Shown piece after piece: positions 26,911-35,270 of a stretch of 64,000 nt of DNA (position 1 is the stretch's first letter; each line of letters opens with the position of its first letter). The stretch is from Bacillus sp. (in: firmicutes). GTDB lineage: Bacteria > Bacillota > Bacilli > Bacillales > JACDOC01. The notes beneath the pieces are model-generated. The model saw only the letters and a program-made list of their open reading frames with translations. It was not told the origin of the DNA and ran no database searches. The stretch spans positions 20,480-84,479 of the forward strand of contig JACDOC010000010.1 of assembly GCA_017656295.1 (NCBI GenBank), read 5' to 3'. Position numbers and translations under genes: made by a program.

Positions 26911-27555
26911 ATGCGTTTACGGAACAAGCCTTGGGCAAAAGATAAAATCAAACAGTATCCGCAATACATTATTCCTACTCCAGAACAATATAAAGGAAAA
27001 TGGAACGAACTATTTGGGAATACCAATCCATTGCACATTGAAATTGGGACTGGTAAAGGTCGCTTTATTACCGAAATGGCGAAAGCAAATCCCCATATTA
27101 ACTATATCGGAATTGAACTGTACGAAAGCGTGATTGTTTCCGCATTGGATCGCTTAATTGAAGCAGAATTACCAAACGTAAAGCTGTTAAATGTAAATGC
27201 AAAAGACTTAAAAGAGTATTTTGCAAAAGGCGATGTCGAGCGGATTTACTTAAACTTTTCGGACCCGTGGCCGAAAAAACGACATGCTAAACGTCGGTTA
27301 ACTTATAAATCTTTCTTAGAAATTTACGAAGATATTCTCGTTGATGAAGGCGAAATTCATTTTAAGACCGACAATCAAGGGTTGTTTGAGTATTCATTGA
27401 TCAGCTTTTCTGAATATGGGCTCTTATTAAAATTTATTAGTTTAGACTTACACAACAGCGACTTTGAAGGTAATATTATGACCGAATACGAAGAAAAGTT
27501 TTCGTCGAAAGGACAACGGATTTATCGCTGTGAAGTGAAATATGTAAAGCGGTAA
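26911..27555 (+). CDS. trmB: tRNA (guanine-46-N7)-methyltransferase
   Basis: 214 residues, class I SAM-dependent methyltransferase. [11 protein letters not shown] is the SAM loop and [17 protein letters not shown] is the TrmB signature. The N-terminal [13 protein letters not shown] is typical of Bacillus TrmB. It forms m7G46 in tRNA variable loops. Followed directly by its own terminator, so likely monocistronic. Confidence 0.94.
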   Translation: MRLRNKPWAKDKIKQYPQYIIPTPEQYKGKWNELFGNTNPLHIEIGTGKGRFITEMAKANPHINYIGIELYESVIVSALDRLIEAELPNVKLLNVNAKDLKEYFAKGDVERIYLNFSDPWPKKRHAKRRLTYKSFLEIYEDILVDEGEIHFKTDNQGLFEYSLISFSEYGLLLKFISLDLHNSDFEGNIMTEYEEKFSSKGQRIYRCEVKYVKR

Positions 27556-27583
27556 CCGATGGGTCAGCGCCCGTCGGTTTTTT
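27554..27583 (+). terminator. trmB terminator
   Basis: AACCGATGGG / CCCGTCGGTT (10 bp with one G-U pair), 6-nt loop, six T; the stem begins in the stop codon. Confidence 0.85.
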
Positions 27584-27655
27584 ACATTAAAAAATCGGCC
27601 CTTCTATCTGAATTTGCTGAATGTTACAATTATAATAGAAAAGGAGGATAGGATA

Positions 27656-28498
27656 ATGGACAAACTCACACACGGTTCATTAACTTTTACATGGTTAAAC
27701 GGTGGGGTCACTCATTTAGATGGCGGTGCTATGTTTGGGGTTGTTCCAAAACCGCTATGGTCGAAAAAATATCCTTGTAACGAGAACAATCAAATTGAGT
27801 TACGGACCGATCCGATTTTTTTTGAATGGAATGGCAAAAAAGTGATGATTGAGTCAAGTATCGGTGTAGGGAAATTAACTGATAAACAAAAACGGAATTA
27901 TGGAGTTACCGAAGAATCGTCTGTTGATCAAAGTTTGGAACAACTAGGCTTTACACGAGAAGACATTGATATTATTTTAATGACGCATTTGCATTTTGAT
28001 CATGCATGTGGATTAACGATGTGGGAAGGCGACAAACTTGTTTCGGCTTTTCCAAATGCAAAAATTTATACATCCCGAGTGGAATGGGATGAAATGAGAG
28101 ATCCGAACATTCGCTCCAGAAATACGTATTGGAAAGAAAACTGGGAGCCCATTGCCGACCAAGTGATTACTTTTGAAGAGGAAATGGAAATTGATGTAGG
28201 TTTAAGAATGGTGCATACGGGCGGTCATAGTGATGGGCATGCTATCATTCTCTTGGAGCATGAAGGTGAAACCTTTGTTCATTTAGGAGATTTGTTACCA
28301 ACCCATGCGCATCGAAATCCGTTATGGGTGTTGGCATTCGATGATTATCCGATGGATTCGATTCACCAAAAGCAAAAATGGATTCCTTATACGATTGAAA
28401 AAGATGCATGGATTTTGTTTTATCATGACGCATTTTATCGTGCCATTAAATGGGATGAAGAGGGAAATATCACACAATCCATTCCACGCACAAAATAA
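27656..28498 (+). CDS. ytnP: YtnP-type metallo-beta-lactamase-fold hydrolase (lactonase-like)
   Basis: 280 residues. HLHFDHACG near 111 provides the HxHxDH zinc motif; further ligands are in HTGGHSDGH and [11 protein letters not shown]. Homologous to B. subtilis YtnP, reported as a quorum-quenching lactonase active on Streptomyces-type signals. The start ATG follows AAAGGAGGATAGG; the in-frame extension to 27614 lies before it. No signal peptide is visible. Confidence 0.88.
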   Translation: MDKLTHGSLTFTWLNGGVTHLDGGAMFGVVPKPLWSKKYPCNENNQIELRTDPIFFEWNGKKVMIESSIGVGKLTDKQKRNYGVTEESSVDQSLEQLGFTREDIDIILMTHLHFDHACGLTMWEGDKLVSAFPNAKIYTSRVEWDEMRDPNIRSRNTYWKENWEPIADQVITFEEEMEIDVGLRMVHTGGHSDGHAIILLEHEGETFVHLGDLLPTHAHRNPLWVLAFDDYPMDSIHQKQKWIPYTIEKDAWILFYHDAFYRAIKWDEEGNITQSIPRTK

Positions 28499-28525
28499 CC
28501 CCCTAGTCTTTCGGGGGTTTTTTGT
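28497..28525 (+). terminator. ytnP terminator
   Basis: AACCCCC / GGGGGTT stem starting at the stop codon, 9-nt loop, then a T-run. Confidence 0.8.
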
Positions 28526-28528
28526 TTG

Positions 28529-28840
28529 TTAAATTTTATAAACATCCATAATAGCGCCGGTATAAGCATCCGCTATAAACTCGTATTGCTCCACACCATC
28601 AGACACCGTACGGGAGATCCCTCCGCGGTACACTTTCGTTTGTAAAGCCGATTTCGTATACGGTTCCGGTGTTGTCATAATCCAAGAGCCATGTACAGGT
28701 CCTTGCGCCTTAAACATTTTTTTAACTTTATTTAGGACGAGTTCAGAAGAAACATACGTTTTTTCATTGATGGCTCGTTTAACGAAATACGTAGCGGCTA
28801 ATCCTAGAGTGAGACCGTAAATAAATGATTTCCACTTCAA
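28529..28840 (-). CDS. ytzB: Small PepSY-like membrane-anchored protein (YtzB-like)
   Basis: 103 residues from a TTG at 28840 placed 8 bases after GGGAGGAA. One N-terminal membrane segment (SFIYGLTLGLAATYFV) is followed by a PepSY-type domain ending YEFIADAYTGAIMDVYKI, where the D-x-x-T-G-x-I motif is characteristic. Located between ytnP and ytoP exactly as in B. subtilis. PepSY domains often restrain peptidases, but the partner is unknown. Confidence 0.75.
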   Translation of the reverse strand: MKWKSFIYGLTLGLAATYFVKRAINEKTYVSSELVLNKVKKMFKAQGPVHGSWIMTTPEPYTKSALQTKVYRGGISRTVSDGVEQYEFIADAYTGAIMDVYKI

Positions 28841-28973
28841 TGAATCGTTCCTCCCATCCCTATATTTTGATGAGGATGTATATCCGCACCGAGTTCTCCC
28901 ATTTATTTTACCATACATATCCTCTCTTATCCTTTACTATAATAAGGATTCATATTTTTCTGATGTTTAACCT

Positions 28974-29002
28974 TTGTTATGGTTTCGAAAGTTCTGTAAA
29001 AT
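28974..29002 (+). promoter_or_regulatory. SigmaA promoter of ytoP
   Basis: TTGTTA, 17-bp spacer, TAAAAT. Confidence 0.55.
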
Positions 29003-29055
29003 AGAACATGTACATAAAAGATAATCGGGAAACTAATGAAAAAAGGAGATTAAAC

Positions 29056-30120
29056 ATGAATCACGAACTGTTTAAAACATTAACTGAATTGCCTGGAGCT
29101 CCAGGAAATGAACATGCTGTTCGAAAATTTATGCGTGAACAGTTGGAAAAATATGCGGATGAAGTGGTACAAGATCGTCTAGGTAGTATTTTCGGTGTGA
29201 AACGAGGTAATGAAGAAGGACCAACGATCATGGTCGCCGGCCATATGGACGAAGTTGGTTTTATGGTGACCTCTATTACGGATAACGGGATGATTCGCTT
29301 TCAACCGTTAGGCGGATGGTGGAGCCAAGTATTATTAGCTCAGCGCGTGCAAATTATAACAGACAACGGACCAGTCATTGGTGTCATCGGTTCGATTCCT
29401 CCGCATTTGTTGAATGAGGAACAACGAAAAAAACCGATGGAAATGAAAAATATGTTGATTGATATTGGAGCCGATGACCGTGAAGATGCTGAAAAAATTG
29501 GTATTAAACCAGGTCAACAAATTGTTCCAATTTGTCCATTTACACCAATGGCTAATAAGAAAAAAATTTTAGCAAAAGCGTGGGACAACCGATACGGATG
29601 TGGTTTGTCCATTGAATTGTTAAAAGAATTGAAAGATGAGACATTGCCAAATATTCTTTATTCAGGTGCAACGGTGCAAGAAGAAGTCGGTCTTCGCGGA
29701 GCACAAACGGCGGCAAATATGATTAAGCCAGACTTGTTCTTTGCTTTAGATGCAAGTCCAGCGAACGATATGACAGGCGATAAAAAAGAATTCGGTCATT
29801 TAGGAAAAGGAGCACTTATTCGTATTTTAGACCGCACGATGGTTACACATAAAGGCTTGCGAGAATTTGTCCTCGATATGGCAGAAACGCACGATATTCC
29901 ATACCAATATTTCGTGTCTGCGGGTGGCACGGATGCTGGACGCGTTCATACGTCTAACGACGGGGTACCTAGTGCGGTCATTGGTATTTGCTCACGCTAT
30001 ATTCATACACATGCGTCCATTATTCATGTAGACGATTATATAGCGGCGAAAGAGTTGCTCATTCGTCTTGTGAAAGCGTGTGATGCATCGACCGTTGAGA
30101 CCATTAAACAAAACGGTTAA
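29056..30120 (+). CDS. ytoP: M42-family glutamyl-type aminopeptidase YtoP
   Basis: 354 residues. Metal ligands are visible in [42 protein letters not shown] and the C-terminal [10 protein letters not shown], as in M42 tetrahedral aminopeptidases. No signal peptide, so cytosolic. The ATG at 29056 follows AAAAGGAG; a longer frame from 29008 lacks one. Confidence 0.92.
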   Translation: MNHELFKTLTELPGAPGNEHAVRKFMREQLEKYADEVVQDRLGSIFGVKRGNEEGPTIMVAGHMDEVGFMVTSITDNGMIRFQPLGGWWSQVLLAQRVQIITDNGPVIGVIGSIPPHLLNEEQRKKPMEMKNMLIDIGADDREDAEKIGIKPGQQIVPICPFTPMANKKKILAKAWDNRYGCGLSIELLKELKDETLPNILYSGATVQEEVGLRGAQTAANMIKPDLFFALDASPANDMTGDKKEFGHLGKGALIRILDRTMVTHKGLREFVLDMAETHDIPYQYFVSAGGTDAGRVHTSNDGVPSAVIGICSRYIHTHASIIHVDDYIAAKELLIRLVKACDASTVETIKQNG

Positions 30121-30183
30121 TGAAAAGGGAGATACCGGGGTAACCCGGTTTCTTTTATCCTGATAGAAAGCAGGGATGTCATT

Positions 30184-30705
30184 ATGCTGATTGCCATTGG
30201 TTCAACAAATCGAACGAAAGTACAGGCAGTGAAAAAAATTTGCTCGCATCATTGGAAGGACGTCACATTCCTAGAAGTGAAGGCACCTTCTCAAGTAAAC
30301 GACCAACCATTTTCCGATGAAGAGACAATTAAAGGAGCCATTCATCGAGCCCAATATTGTCTAGAACATACGGATGCCTCCCTTGCCTTTGGATTAGAAG
30401 GTGGAGTAGCGGAAACACCGTTTGGCCTGTTTCTTTGTAATTGGGGGGTACTTTTAACAAGAGAAGGAAAAGAGTATATTGCCGGGGGAGCTCGGATACG
30501 TTTACCGGAAGCGATTGCTGAGAGGTTAAGAAAAGGGGAAGAATTAGGTCCAGTGATGGATGATTATAGCCAACAAACTGGAGTGAGATTTAAAGAAGGG
30601 GCGGTTGGCATTTTAACTGGGGGACTTATTACCCGTGATGTGATGTACGAACATATCGTGCAATTATTAGTAGGTCAGTGGAAACAAAAACGTGGAGGGT
30701 GTTAA
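30184..30705 (+). CDS. DUF84 family inosine/xanthosine triphosphatase-like protein
   Basis: 173 residues beginning LIAIGSTNRTKVQAV, the YjjX/DUF84 signature, with FGLEGGV and FKEGAVGILTGG. Members hydrolyse non-canonical purine NTPs (ITP, XTP). Immediately after ytoP; a short stem near 30132-30152 between them is too weak to call a terminator. Confidence 0.85.
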   Translation: MLIAIGSTNRTKVQAVKKICSHHWKDVTFLEVKAPSQVNDQPFSDEETIKGAIHRAQYCLEHTDASLAFGLEGGVAETPFGLFLCNWGVLLTREGKEYIAGGARIRLPEAIAERLRKGEELGPVMDDYSQQTGVRFKEGAVGILTGGLITRDVMYEHIVQLLVGQWKQKRGGC

Positions 30706-30727
30706 TTGGCCCTCCACGTATTAAATT
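30691..30727. terminator. Bidirectional terminator
   Basis: ACGTGGAGGG / CCCTCCACGT, a 10-bp perfect stem that includes the stop of the DUF84 gene, followed by an AT-rich tail ending in TTTTTA. It is shared with the convergent ytoQ. Confidence 0.7.
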
Positions 30728-30728
30728 T

Positions 30729-31172
30729 TTATTCTTCAAACACATAGGAAAGGACGTCTAAGGCTTGGTCAATCGTTTCGACGGTAACATTTGCTTTTCG
30801 AGAAAGTTCTTTTAACGGATGATGAAGGGATGCTGGACGAATTAATATGAGCGGTTTTCCAAGGGTAGCTGCTGCACTCGCATCCATGGCCGTATTCCAT
30901 TGCTTATATTTTTCACCAAATAGCGCAATGACAACATCCGCTTTTTGCATTAAAATTTGAGTCCGTAAATTGTTGATGCTAGATGCGGCTTCGTCACGAT
31001 AAATCGGATTCGGTTGTGGACCTAAAATCTCTTCACCGATGAGATCCGAACGGTCGTGATTTTCCATCGGACCGACAAAGCGTAGTGGGAGGTTTTTCGC
31101 TTCTGCTTTTTCTTTTAATTGTTTTCGCCAATCACTATGAATTTCTCCAGCTAAATAGACGGTTAATTCCAC
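30729..31172 (-). CDS. ytoQ: YtoQ family protein (nucleoside 2-deoxyribosyltransferase-like fold)
   Basis: 147 residues starting at a GTG (31172) 6 bases after GGAGGGA; an upstream ATG would skip that site. VYLAGEIHSDWRKQ and the ADVVIALFGEKYKQWNTAMDAS region recall the deoxyribosyltransferase/TIR-like Rossmann fold. Activity unknown. Confidence 0.82.
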   Translation of the reverse strand: MELTVYLAGEIHSDWRKQLKEKAEAKNLPLRFVGPMENHDRSDLIGEEILGPQPNPIYRDEAASSINNLRTQILMQKADVVIALFGEKYKQWNTAMDASAAATLGKPLILIRPASLHHPLKELSRKANVTVETIDQALDVLSYVFEE

Positions 31173-31314
31173 GGGAATCCCTCCATATGTTGAATTTTTC
31201 ATAATATTGTATCATATAAGCTCGGATGGTTCATGGATTCTTTTATGCTAGTTGTCAAATTATCCAGAACAGTTGTATGATTAAAAAAGTGAATGTGTAC
31301 GAGGAGGCAAATCG

Positions 31315-31815
31315 ATGAAGAAGCTGTTTTTATTTTTCCTCATCCTGTCAATGATGTTAGCCGGTTGCAGTATGAGCGAGGCTGATGTAAAAAGTAAGGC
31401 TCCTTTAAAGGTTCAAAGTGAACTTGCGAAGGAAGGAATGGAGCCAAATGAAAAAATCGGTTCGTATCAACTATTTTTACCGTTTGGCATGAAAGTGAAA
31501 GAGAACACAAAAAATAATATATTTTTAAAAAAAGGCTCTCAAACATATCTGTTGTTTATCAATAAAAACGAAGGGCTCGATAGCCAAGTATTGTATCAAC
31601 AATCCACAATGCAAGATGATAATGTAATCGTCAATGAAACTTTTGAAAAAGAAGGAAAGTTCGGCTACTTGCTTGTTACAAAGGTTCAAGAAAAAGAATA
31701 TGAAGTGATCGTGGGAATTGGCGGAATAAAGATGACAACTGTAACAACATTAAACGATGTTGTAGAACAAGCAGAACTTATGATGCGTGTCGTGGATTCC
31801 ATTCAATGGTCGTAA
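31315..31815 (+). CDS. Putative lipoprotein
   Basis: 166 residues with a lipoprotein signal peptide: MKK, a hydrophobic core (LFLFFLILSMML) and lipobox LAGC at Cys18. The mature part is small, acidic-basic mixed, without a domain I recognise. AGGAGG precedes the ATG. It lies in the accessory stretch between ytoQ and ytpP. Confidence 0.75.
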   Translation: MKKLFLFFLILSMMLAGCSMSEADVKSKAPLKVQSELAKEGMEPNEKIGSYQLFLPFGMKVKENTKNNIFLKKGSQTYLLFINKNEGLDSQVLYQQSTMQDDNVIVNETFEKEGKFGYLLVTKVQEKEYEVIVGIGGIKMTTVTTLNDVVEQAELMMRVVDSIQWS

Positions 31816-31821
31816 ATGATG

Positions 31822-31852
31822 AAGGAGGTTCGTTTTAAGGGCCTCTTTTTTA
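31822..31852 (+). terminator. Probable terminator of the lipoprotein gene
   Basis: AAGGAGG / CCTCTTT (7 bp, one G-U) with a 13-nt loop and a T-run. Confidence 0.5.
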
Positions 31853-31868
31853 TTTTGCTCTGTTAAAC

Positions 31869-32037
31869 GATACTGTTTATATTTATACATTTCGCTTGTG
31901 GCGGACGCTTTCCGCGGGCAAGCCGCAAGCCGCTTCCCTCGCTACGCTCAAGTAACGGTCTTGCGGCTTCTTGTTCCCGCTGAAGTCGCCGCTTTTCGCT
32001 TCAGTGCTAAAAATCAACAATGAAATATAACATAGCC
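31869..32037 (-). repeat. ~170-bp interspersed repeat, copy B
   Basis: Inverted relative to copy A at 9059-9229. Both ends are conserved between the copies, from GATACTGTT (the complement of AACAGTATC) to AACATAGCC. Same GC-rich self-complementary core. No reading frame. Confidence 0.85.
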
Positions 32038-32061
32038 TTTATTTTAAAAATTGGAGAAATT

Positions 32062-32084
32062 CTTAAGGGAAACTGGACAAATTT
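32062..32084 (+). repeat. Single copy of the ~20-bp unit seen at 12754-12836
   Basis: CTTAAGGGAAACTGGACAAA matches CCTAAGAGAAACTGGACACA at 12814 with few differences. It lies 25 bp past repeat copy B. Confidence 0.5.
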
Positions 32085-32165
32085 GTATAAAATCAAAAAA
32101 GATGATAGACAAATTAAACAGGTGTCTTTACACTAGTAATGTATCAAAAAGAAGGAGGAATGTCG

Positions 32166-33182
32166 ATGAAAGCATTTTTACAGAAAAAATGTGTGCATTT
32201 ATCGGCAAAAGTGTATTTTGTCGATGCGCTTAGTTATATGGCACTCGGTTTATTTGGTTCTTTAATTATCGGACTTATTATAAAAACGATTGGTGTTCAA
32301 TTAGGATTGCCTTTTTTTACTGAAATGGGTACGCTGGCGATGAGCTTATTGGGTCCTGCTATCGGGGCTGCGGTAGCGTACGGGCTTGGTGCACCGCCGC
32401 TTGTGTTATTTGCAGCTGTCGTGACAGGGGCGGCGGGAGCGACACTTGGAGGACCTGCAGGAAGCTTTGTTGCTGCATTAATTTCGACGGAAATCGGTAA
32501 GTTAGTCAGTAAAGAAACAAAAATTGATATTATTTTAACTCCGTTTGTAACGATTTTTGTTGGATATGCCGTCGCCTCTTTTATTGGCCCTGAAATTGAT
32601 GCATTTATGAAAATGTTTGGTAGTTGGATTAGCTGGGCGACAGAACAACGACCGATTGTGATGGGAATGCTTGTGGCGATATTAATGGGCTGGGCGTTAA
32701 CCGCTCCGATTTCGAGTGCGGCCATTGCGATCATGCTTGATTTAAGCGGAATTGCTGCCGGGGCAGCGACCATTGGATGTAGTGCACAAATGATTGGTTT
32801 TGCCGTAAGTAGCTATCGTGAAAACAAATTCGGTGGCTTCCTTGCCCAAGGATTAGGGACATCGATGCTGCAAGTACCAAACATTGTTCGTAATCCGTTG
32901 ATTTTAATCCCACCTACCGTAGCCGGACTTGTTCTTGCCCCAATCGGAACAACGGTTTGGGTGATGGAAAATGTGGCGGCAGGCGCTGGAATGGGAACGA
33001 GCGGCTTAGTTGGTCAAATTATGACCCTTGAGACGATGGGCTTCTCTGTTGATGTCTTAATGAAAGTTCTTCTGTTGCATTTTGTTGGACCTGCCGTCAT
33101 TAGCCTGTTAATATCAGAATATATGAGAAAGAAAGGCTGGATTAAACCAGGTCAAATGACCATTCAAACAGGAGGAAATTAA
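32166..33182 (+). CDS. PTS EIIC-like permease (PTS_EIIC_2 type), orphan
   Basis: 338 residues, eight to ten membrane segments, Gly/Ala-rich (GAAGATLGGPAGSFVAALIS), with a polar AVSSYRENKFGGFLAQGLGTS segment typical of EIIC_2 permeases. No EIIA or EIIB domain is fused or adjacent, so either another EII supplies phosphate or it is a phosphotransfer-independent carrier. AAGGAGG favours the ATG at 32166 over 32160. It ends one base before ytpP, so the two are co-transcribed. Confidence 0.78.
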   Translation: MKAFLQKKCVHLSAKVYFVDALSYMALGLFGSLIIGLIIKTIGVQLGLPFFTEMGTLAMSLLGPAIGAAVAYGLGAPPLVLFAAVVTGAAGATLGGPAGSFVAALISTEIGKLVSKETKIDIILTPFVTIFVGYAVASFIGPEIDAFMKMFGSWISWATEQRPIVMGMLVAILMGWALTAPISSAAIAIMLDLSGIAAGAATIGCSAQMIGFAVSSYRENKFGGFLAQGLGTSMLQVPNIVRNPLILIPPTVAGLVLAPIGTTVWVMENVAAGAGMGTSGLVGQIMTLETMGFSVDVLMKVLLLHFVGPAVISLLISEYMRKKGWIKPGQMTIQTGGN

Positions 33183-33183
33183 C

Positions 33184-33495
33184 ATGGAAAAATTAATATC
33201 GATTGAACAATTCCAACAAATAAAAGAAGAAGGAAAGACGATTTTCCTCTTTTCAGCAGATTGGTGTCCAGATTGTCGCTTTATTGAACCAGTATTACCT
33301 GAAATTGAAAATAAGTATACGGACTACCAATTTGTTTACGTTGACCGTGATCAATTCATTGACTTATGTGCTGAACTAGATGTGTTTGGCATTCCAAGCT
33401 TTATTGCCTATGAAAACGGCAAAGAAATCGGTCGATTCGTCAGCAAAGATCGGAAAACGAAAGAAGAGATTGAACAATTTATCGAAAGCTTATAA
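33184..33495 (+). CDS. ytpP: Thioredoxin-like protein YtpP
   Basis: 103 residues, one thioredoxin domain with active site W27-C-P-D-C31 and the cis-Pro in FGIPSF. No signal peptide. Bacillus YtpP has been linked to bacillithiol/thiol redox; the reductant here is unknown. Ribosome-binding site ACAGGAGG lies within the end of the permease gene. Confidence 0.88.
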   Translation: MEKLISIEQFQQIKEEGKTIFLFSADWCPDCRFIEPVLPEIENKYTDYQFVYVDRDQFIDLCAELDVFGIPSFIAYENGKEIGRFVSKDRKTKEEIEQFIESL

Positions 33496-33501
33496 TTATT
33501 C

Positions 33502-33529
33502 GCCGTGATTTTATATCACGGCTTTTTTT
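33502..33529 (+). terminator. ytpP terminator
   Basis: GCCGTGAT / ATCACGGC (8 bp), 5-nt loop, seven T. Confidence 0.85.
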
Positions 33530-33530
33530 A

Positions 33531-33546
33531 TTTTGTTCGAACAAAA
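33531..33546. promoter_or_regulatory. 16-bp perfect palindrome upstream of ytpQ
   Basis: TTTTGTTC followed by its complement GAACAAAA. A TAAAAT -10-like hexamer follows at 33555-33560. Further down, CTCCT (33584-33588) can pair with AGGAG (33592-33596) of the ytpQ ribosome-binding site. Confidence 0.4.
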
Positions 33547-33605
33547 AATTAGTGTAAAATGGATGGGGTAGTACATCGCCTATCTCCTAAGAGGAGGTTT
33601 TTTTC

Positions 33606-34400
33606 TTGAATGTGAGAACATTAAAAAATAAACTACAAAAACGGTTGGAACATCCAGAGCGGACCTTCCATTTTGATTCCAAAAAAGATACGTTGCGAAT
33701 TGAAAATACGGAAACTCAAAAAGGAATTACGATTTCGTTACCACCCATTGTAGCAAAATGGGAAGATGTTGGGGACAAAGCCATCGATGAAGTGGTCTAT
33801 TATGTGGAAGAAGCACTTAGCGTCATGGGAAAAGAGCAAACAGTGAATGATGAGGAAAAAAAGATTTTCCCTGTCATTCGCTCGACCTCATTTCCTAAAG
33901 AGGCGAAGGAAGGGGTTTCATTCGTATACGATGACCATACAGCTGAAACCCGGATTTATTATGCGCTCGATTTAGGTTCGACGTATCGACTGATCGATGT
34001 TGAATGGCTCGAAAAGAAGGGATGGAGTCATGAACATGTGCGTCAAACCGCCTTGTTCAATGTCCGATCTTTACCGACACCGGTGAAAAAAGATGAAGTA
34101 GCCGGAAACGTGTTTTACTTTTTAAATACAAATGATGGGTACGATGCAAGCCGTATTTTAAACCAATCCTTTTTAAAAGAAATGGAACGGAAAATCAAGG
34201 GTACGATGGCGATTGCCGTTCCACATCAAGATGTTCTCATTTTTGCGGATATTCAAAATGACCAAGGATATGACGTCCTCGCCCAATTAACAATGAGTTT
34301 CTTTACAAATGGGCATGTTCCAATTACGGCACTTTCCTTCTTATACGAAGAAGGGGAACTTGAACCGATTTTTATTTTAGGTAAAAATCGTAAACGATGA
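33606..34400 (+). CDS. ytpQ: DUF1444 family protein YtpQ
   Basis: 264 residues, soluble, no motif of known activity; the DUF1444 pattern is recognisable in [20 protein letters not shown] and in [18 protein letters not shown]. Starts at TTG 33606, 8 bases after GAGGAGG; a GTG at 33612 is an alternative. Followed after 14 bp by ytpR, so co-transcription is likely. Same order as B. subtilis. Confidence 0.82.
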   Translation: MNVRTLKNKLQKRLEHPERTFHFDSKKDTLRIENTETQKGITISLPPIVAKWEDVGDKAIDEVVYYVEEALSVMGKEQTVNDEEKKIFPVIRSTSFPKEAKEGVSFVYDDHTAETRIYYALDLGSTYRLIDVEWLEKKGWSHEHVRQTALFNVRSLPTPVKKDEVAGNVFYFLNTNDGYDASRILNQSFLKEMERKIKGTMAIAVPHQDVLIFADIQNDQGYDVLAQLTMSFFTNGHVPITALSFLYEEGELEPIFILGKNRKR

Positions 34401-34414
34401 AAGGAGATACTGAA

Positions 34415-35029
34415 ATGAACGTTTTTTATAACAAAGAAGGAATTGGGGATACGCTCATTATTACGTTAAAAGATGTGGCTAAAGACGATTATGCTTACGA
34501 AAAGAAAGGAAATGTTGTACGCATTTATAAAGAAGAGACGAACGAAACAACTGGGTTCAACATTTTCTCGATTTCTGAGTATATGACCATCGAAGCTAAT
34601 GGAACGGTCGAATTGAACGAAGAAATGTTACATAAAATCAATGACATAATTAAAGAAGCTGGCTTTGATGAAACGCTCAATACGGACTTGTCTCCTAAAT
34701 TTGTTGTTGGCTATGTGAAAGAAAAAGTGAAGCATCCGAATGCCGATAAATTAAGCATCTGCCAAGTGGATGTTGGCAATGAAGTACTACAAATTGTCTG
34801 CGGCGCACCAAACGTGGATACTGGTCAAAAAGTTGTTGTCGCTAAAATTGGTGCGGTTATGCCGAGTGGAATGGTCATTAAACATGCAGAACTGCGAGGC
34901 GTTCCTTCTAGCGGGATGATTTGTTCTGCACGCGAATTAAATTTACCAAATGCTCCACAAGAAAAAGGCATTCTTGTATTATCAGATGAATATGAGGTTG
35001 GTCAACGTTTCAATTTTAATCTCGCTTGA
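34415..35029 (+). CDS. ytpR: YtpR, tRNA-binding-domain protein
   Basis: 204 residues: a small N-terminal alpha/beta domain (about 1-85), then an EMAP-II-like tRNA-binding OB fold (about 90-200), with KVKHPNADKLSICQVDVG, IVCGAPNV and GVPSSGMICSARELNL, the same module as at the N-terminus of PheT. Start ATG 34415 follows AAAGGAG; an ATG at 34397 is before it. Likely binds RNA; no enzyme domain. Confidence 0.88.
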   Translation: MNVFYNKEGIGDTLIITLKDVAKDDYAYEKKGNVVRIYKEETNETTGFNIFSISEYMTIEANGTVELNEEMLHKINDIIKEAGFDETLNTDLSPKFVVGYVKEKVKHPNADKLSICQVDVGNEVLQIVCGAPNVDTGQKVVVAKIGAVMPSGMVIKHAELRGVPSSGMICSARELNLPNAPQEKGILVLSDEYEVGQRFNFNLA

Positions 35030-35033
35030 CATA

Positions 35034-35063
35034 CATCGGGGGACATGTCTCCCGATTTTTTTA
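35034..35063 (+). terminator. ytpQR terminator
   Basis: ATCGGG...CCCGAT stem extended by GACATGTC in the middle, then seven T. Confidence 0.75.
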
Positions 35064-35270
35064 TTTCATTCGAGTATGCTGGTTGATCCATAGGAAAACG
35101 AACATCATGGTGAAAAAAATGGACAATGAACGCCATTCAATCAAAATCGGTCTAATGTCTTAAAAATATAGGTGGAAAGGCATTTTTTTCACCTATTATT
35201 GGATTCCTTTCCCACAAAAGGCGTGAAATTGTTAAAATAGTAGTGAATACAACAGAAAGAGTGATTACAT

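Noticed and set aside
30121..30160. ACCGGG/CCCGGT hairpin after ytoP as a terminator
   Set aside because: The stem is short with flanking mismatches and only four T, so I did not list it.
28919..33182. Genomic island or prophage remnant in the ytoP-ytpP interval
   Set aside because: There is no integrase, tRNA, transposase or composition break, only a few accessory genes and one repeat element.
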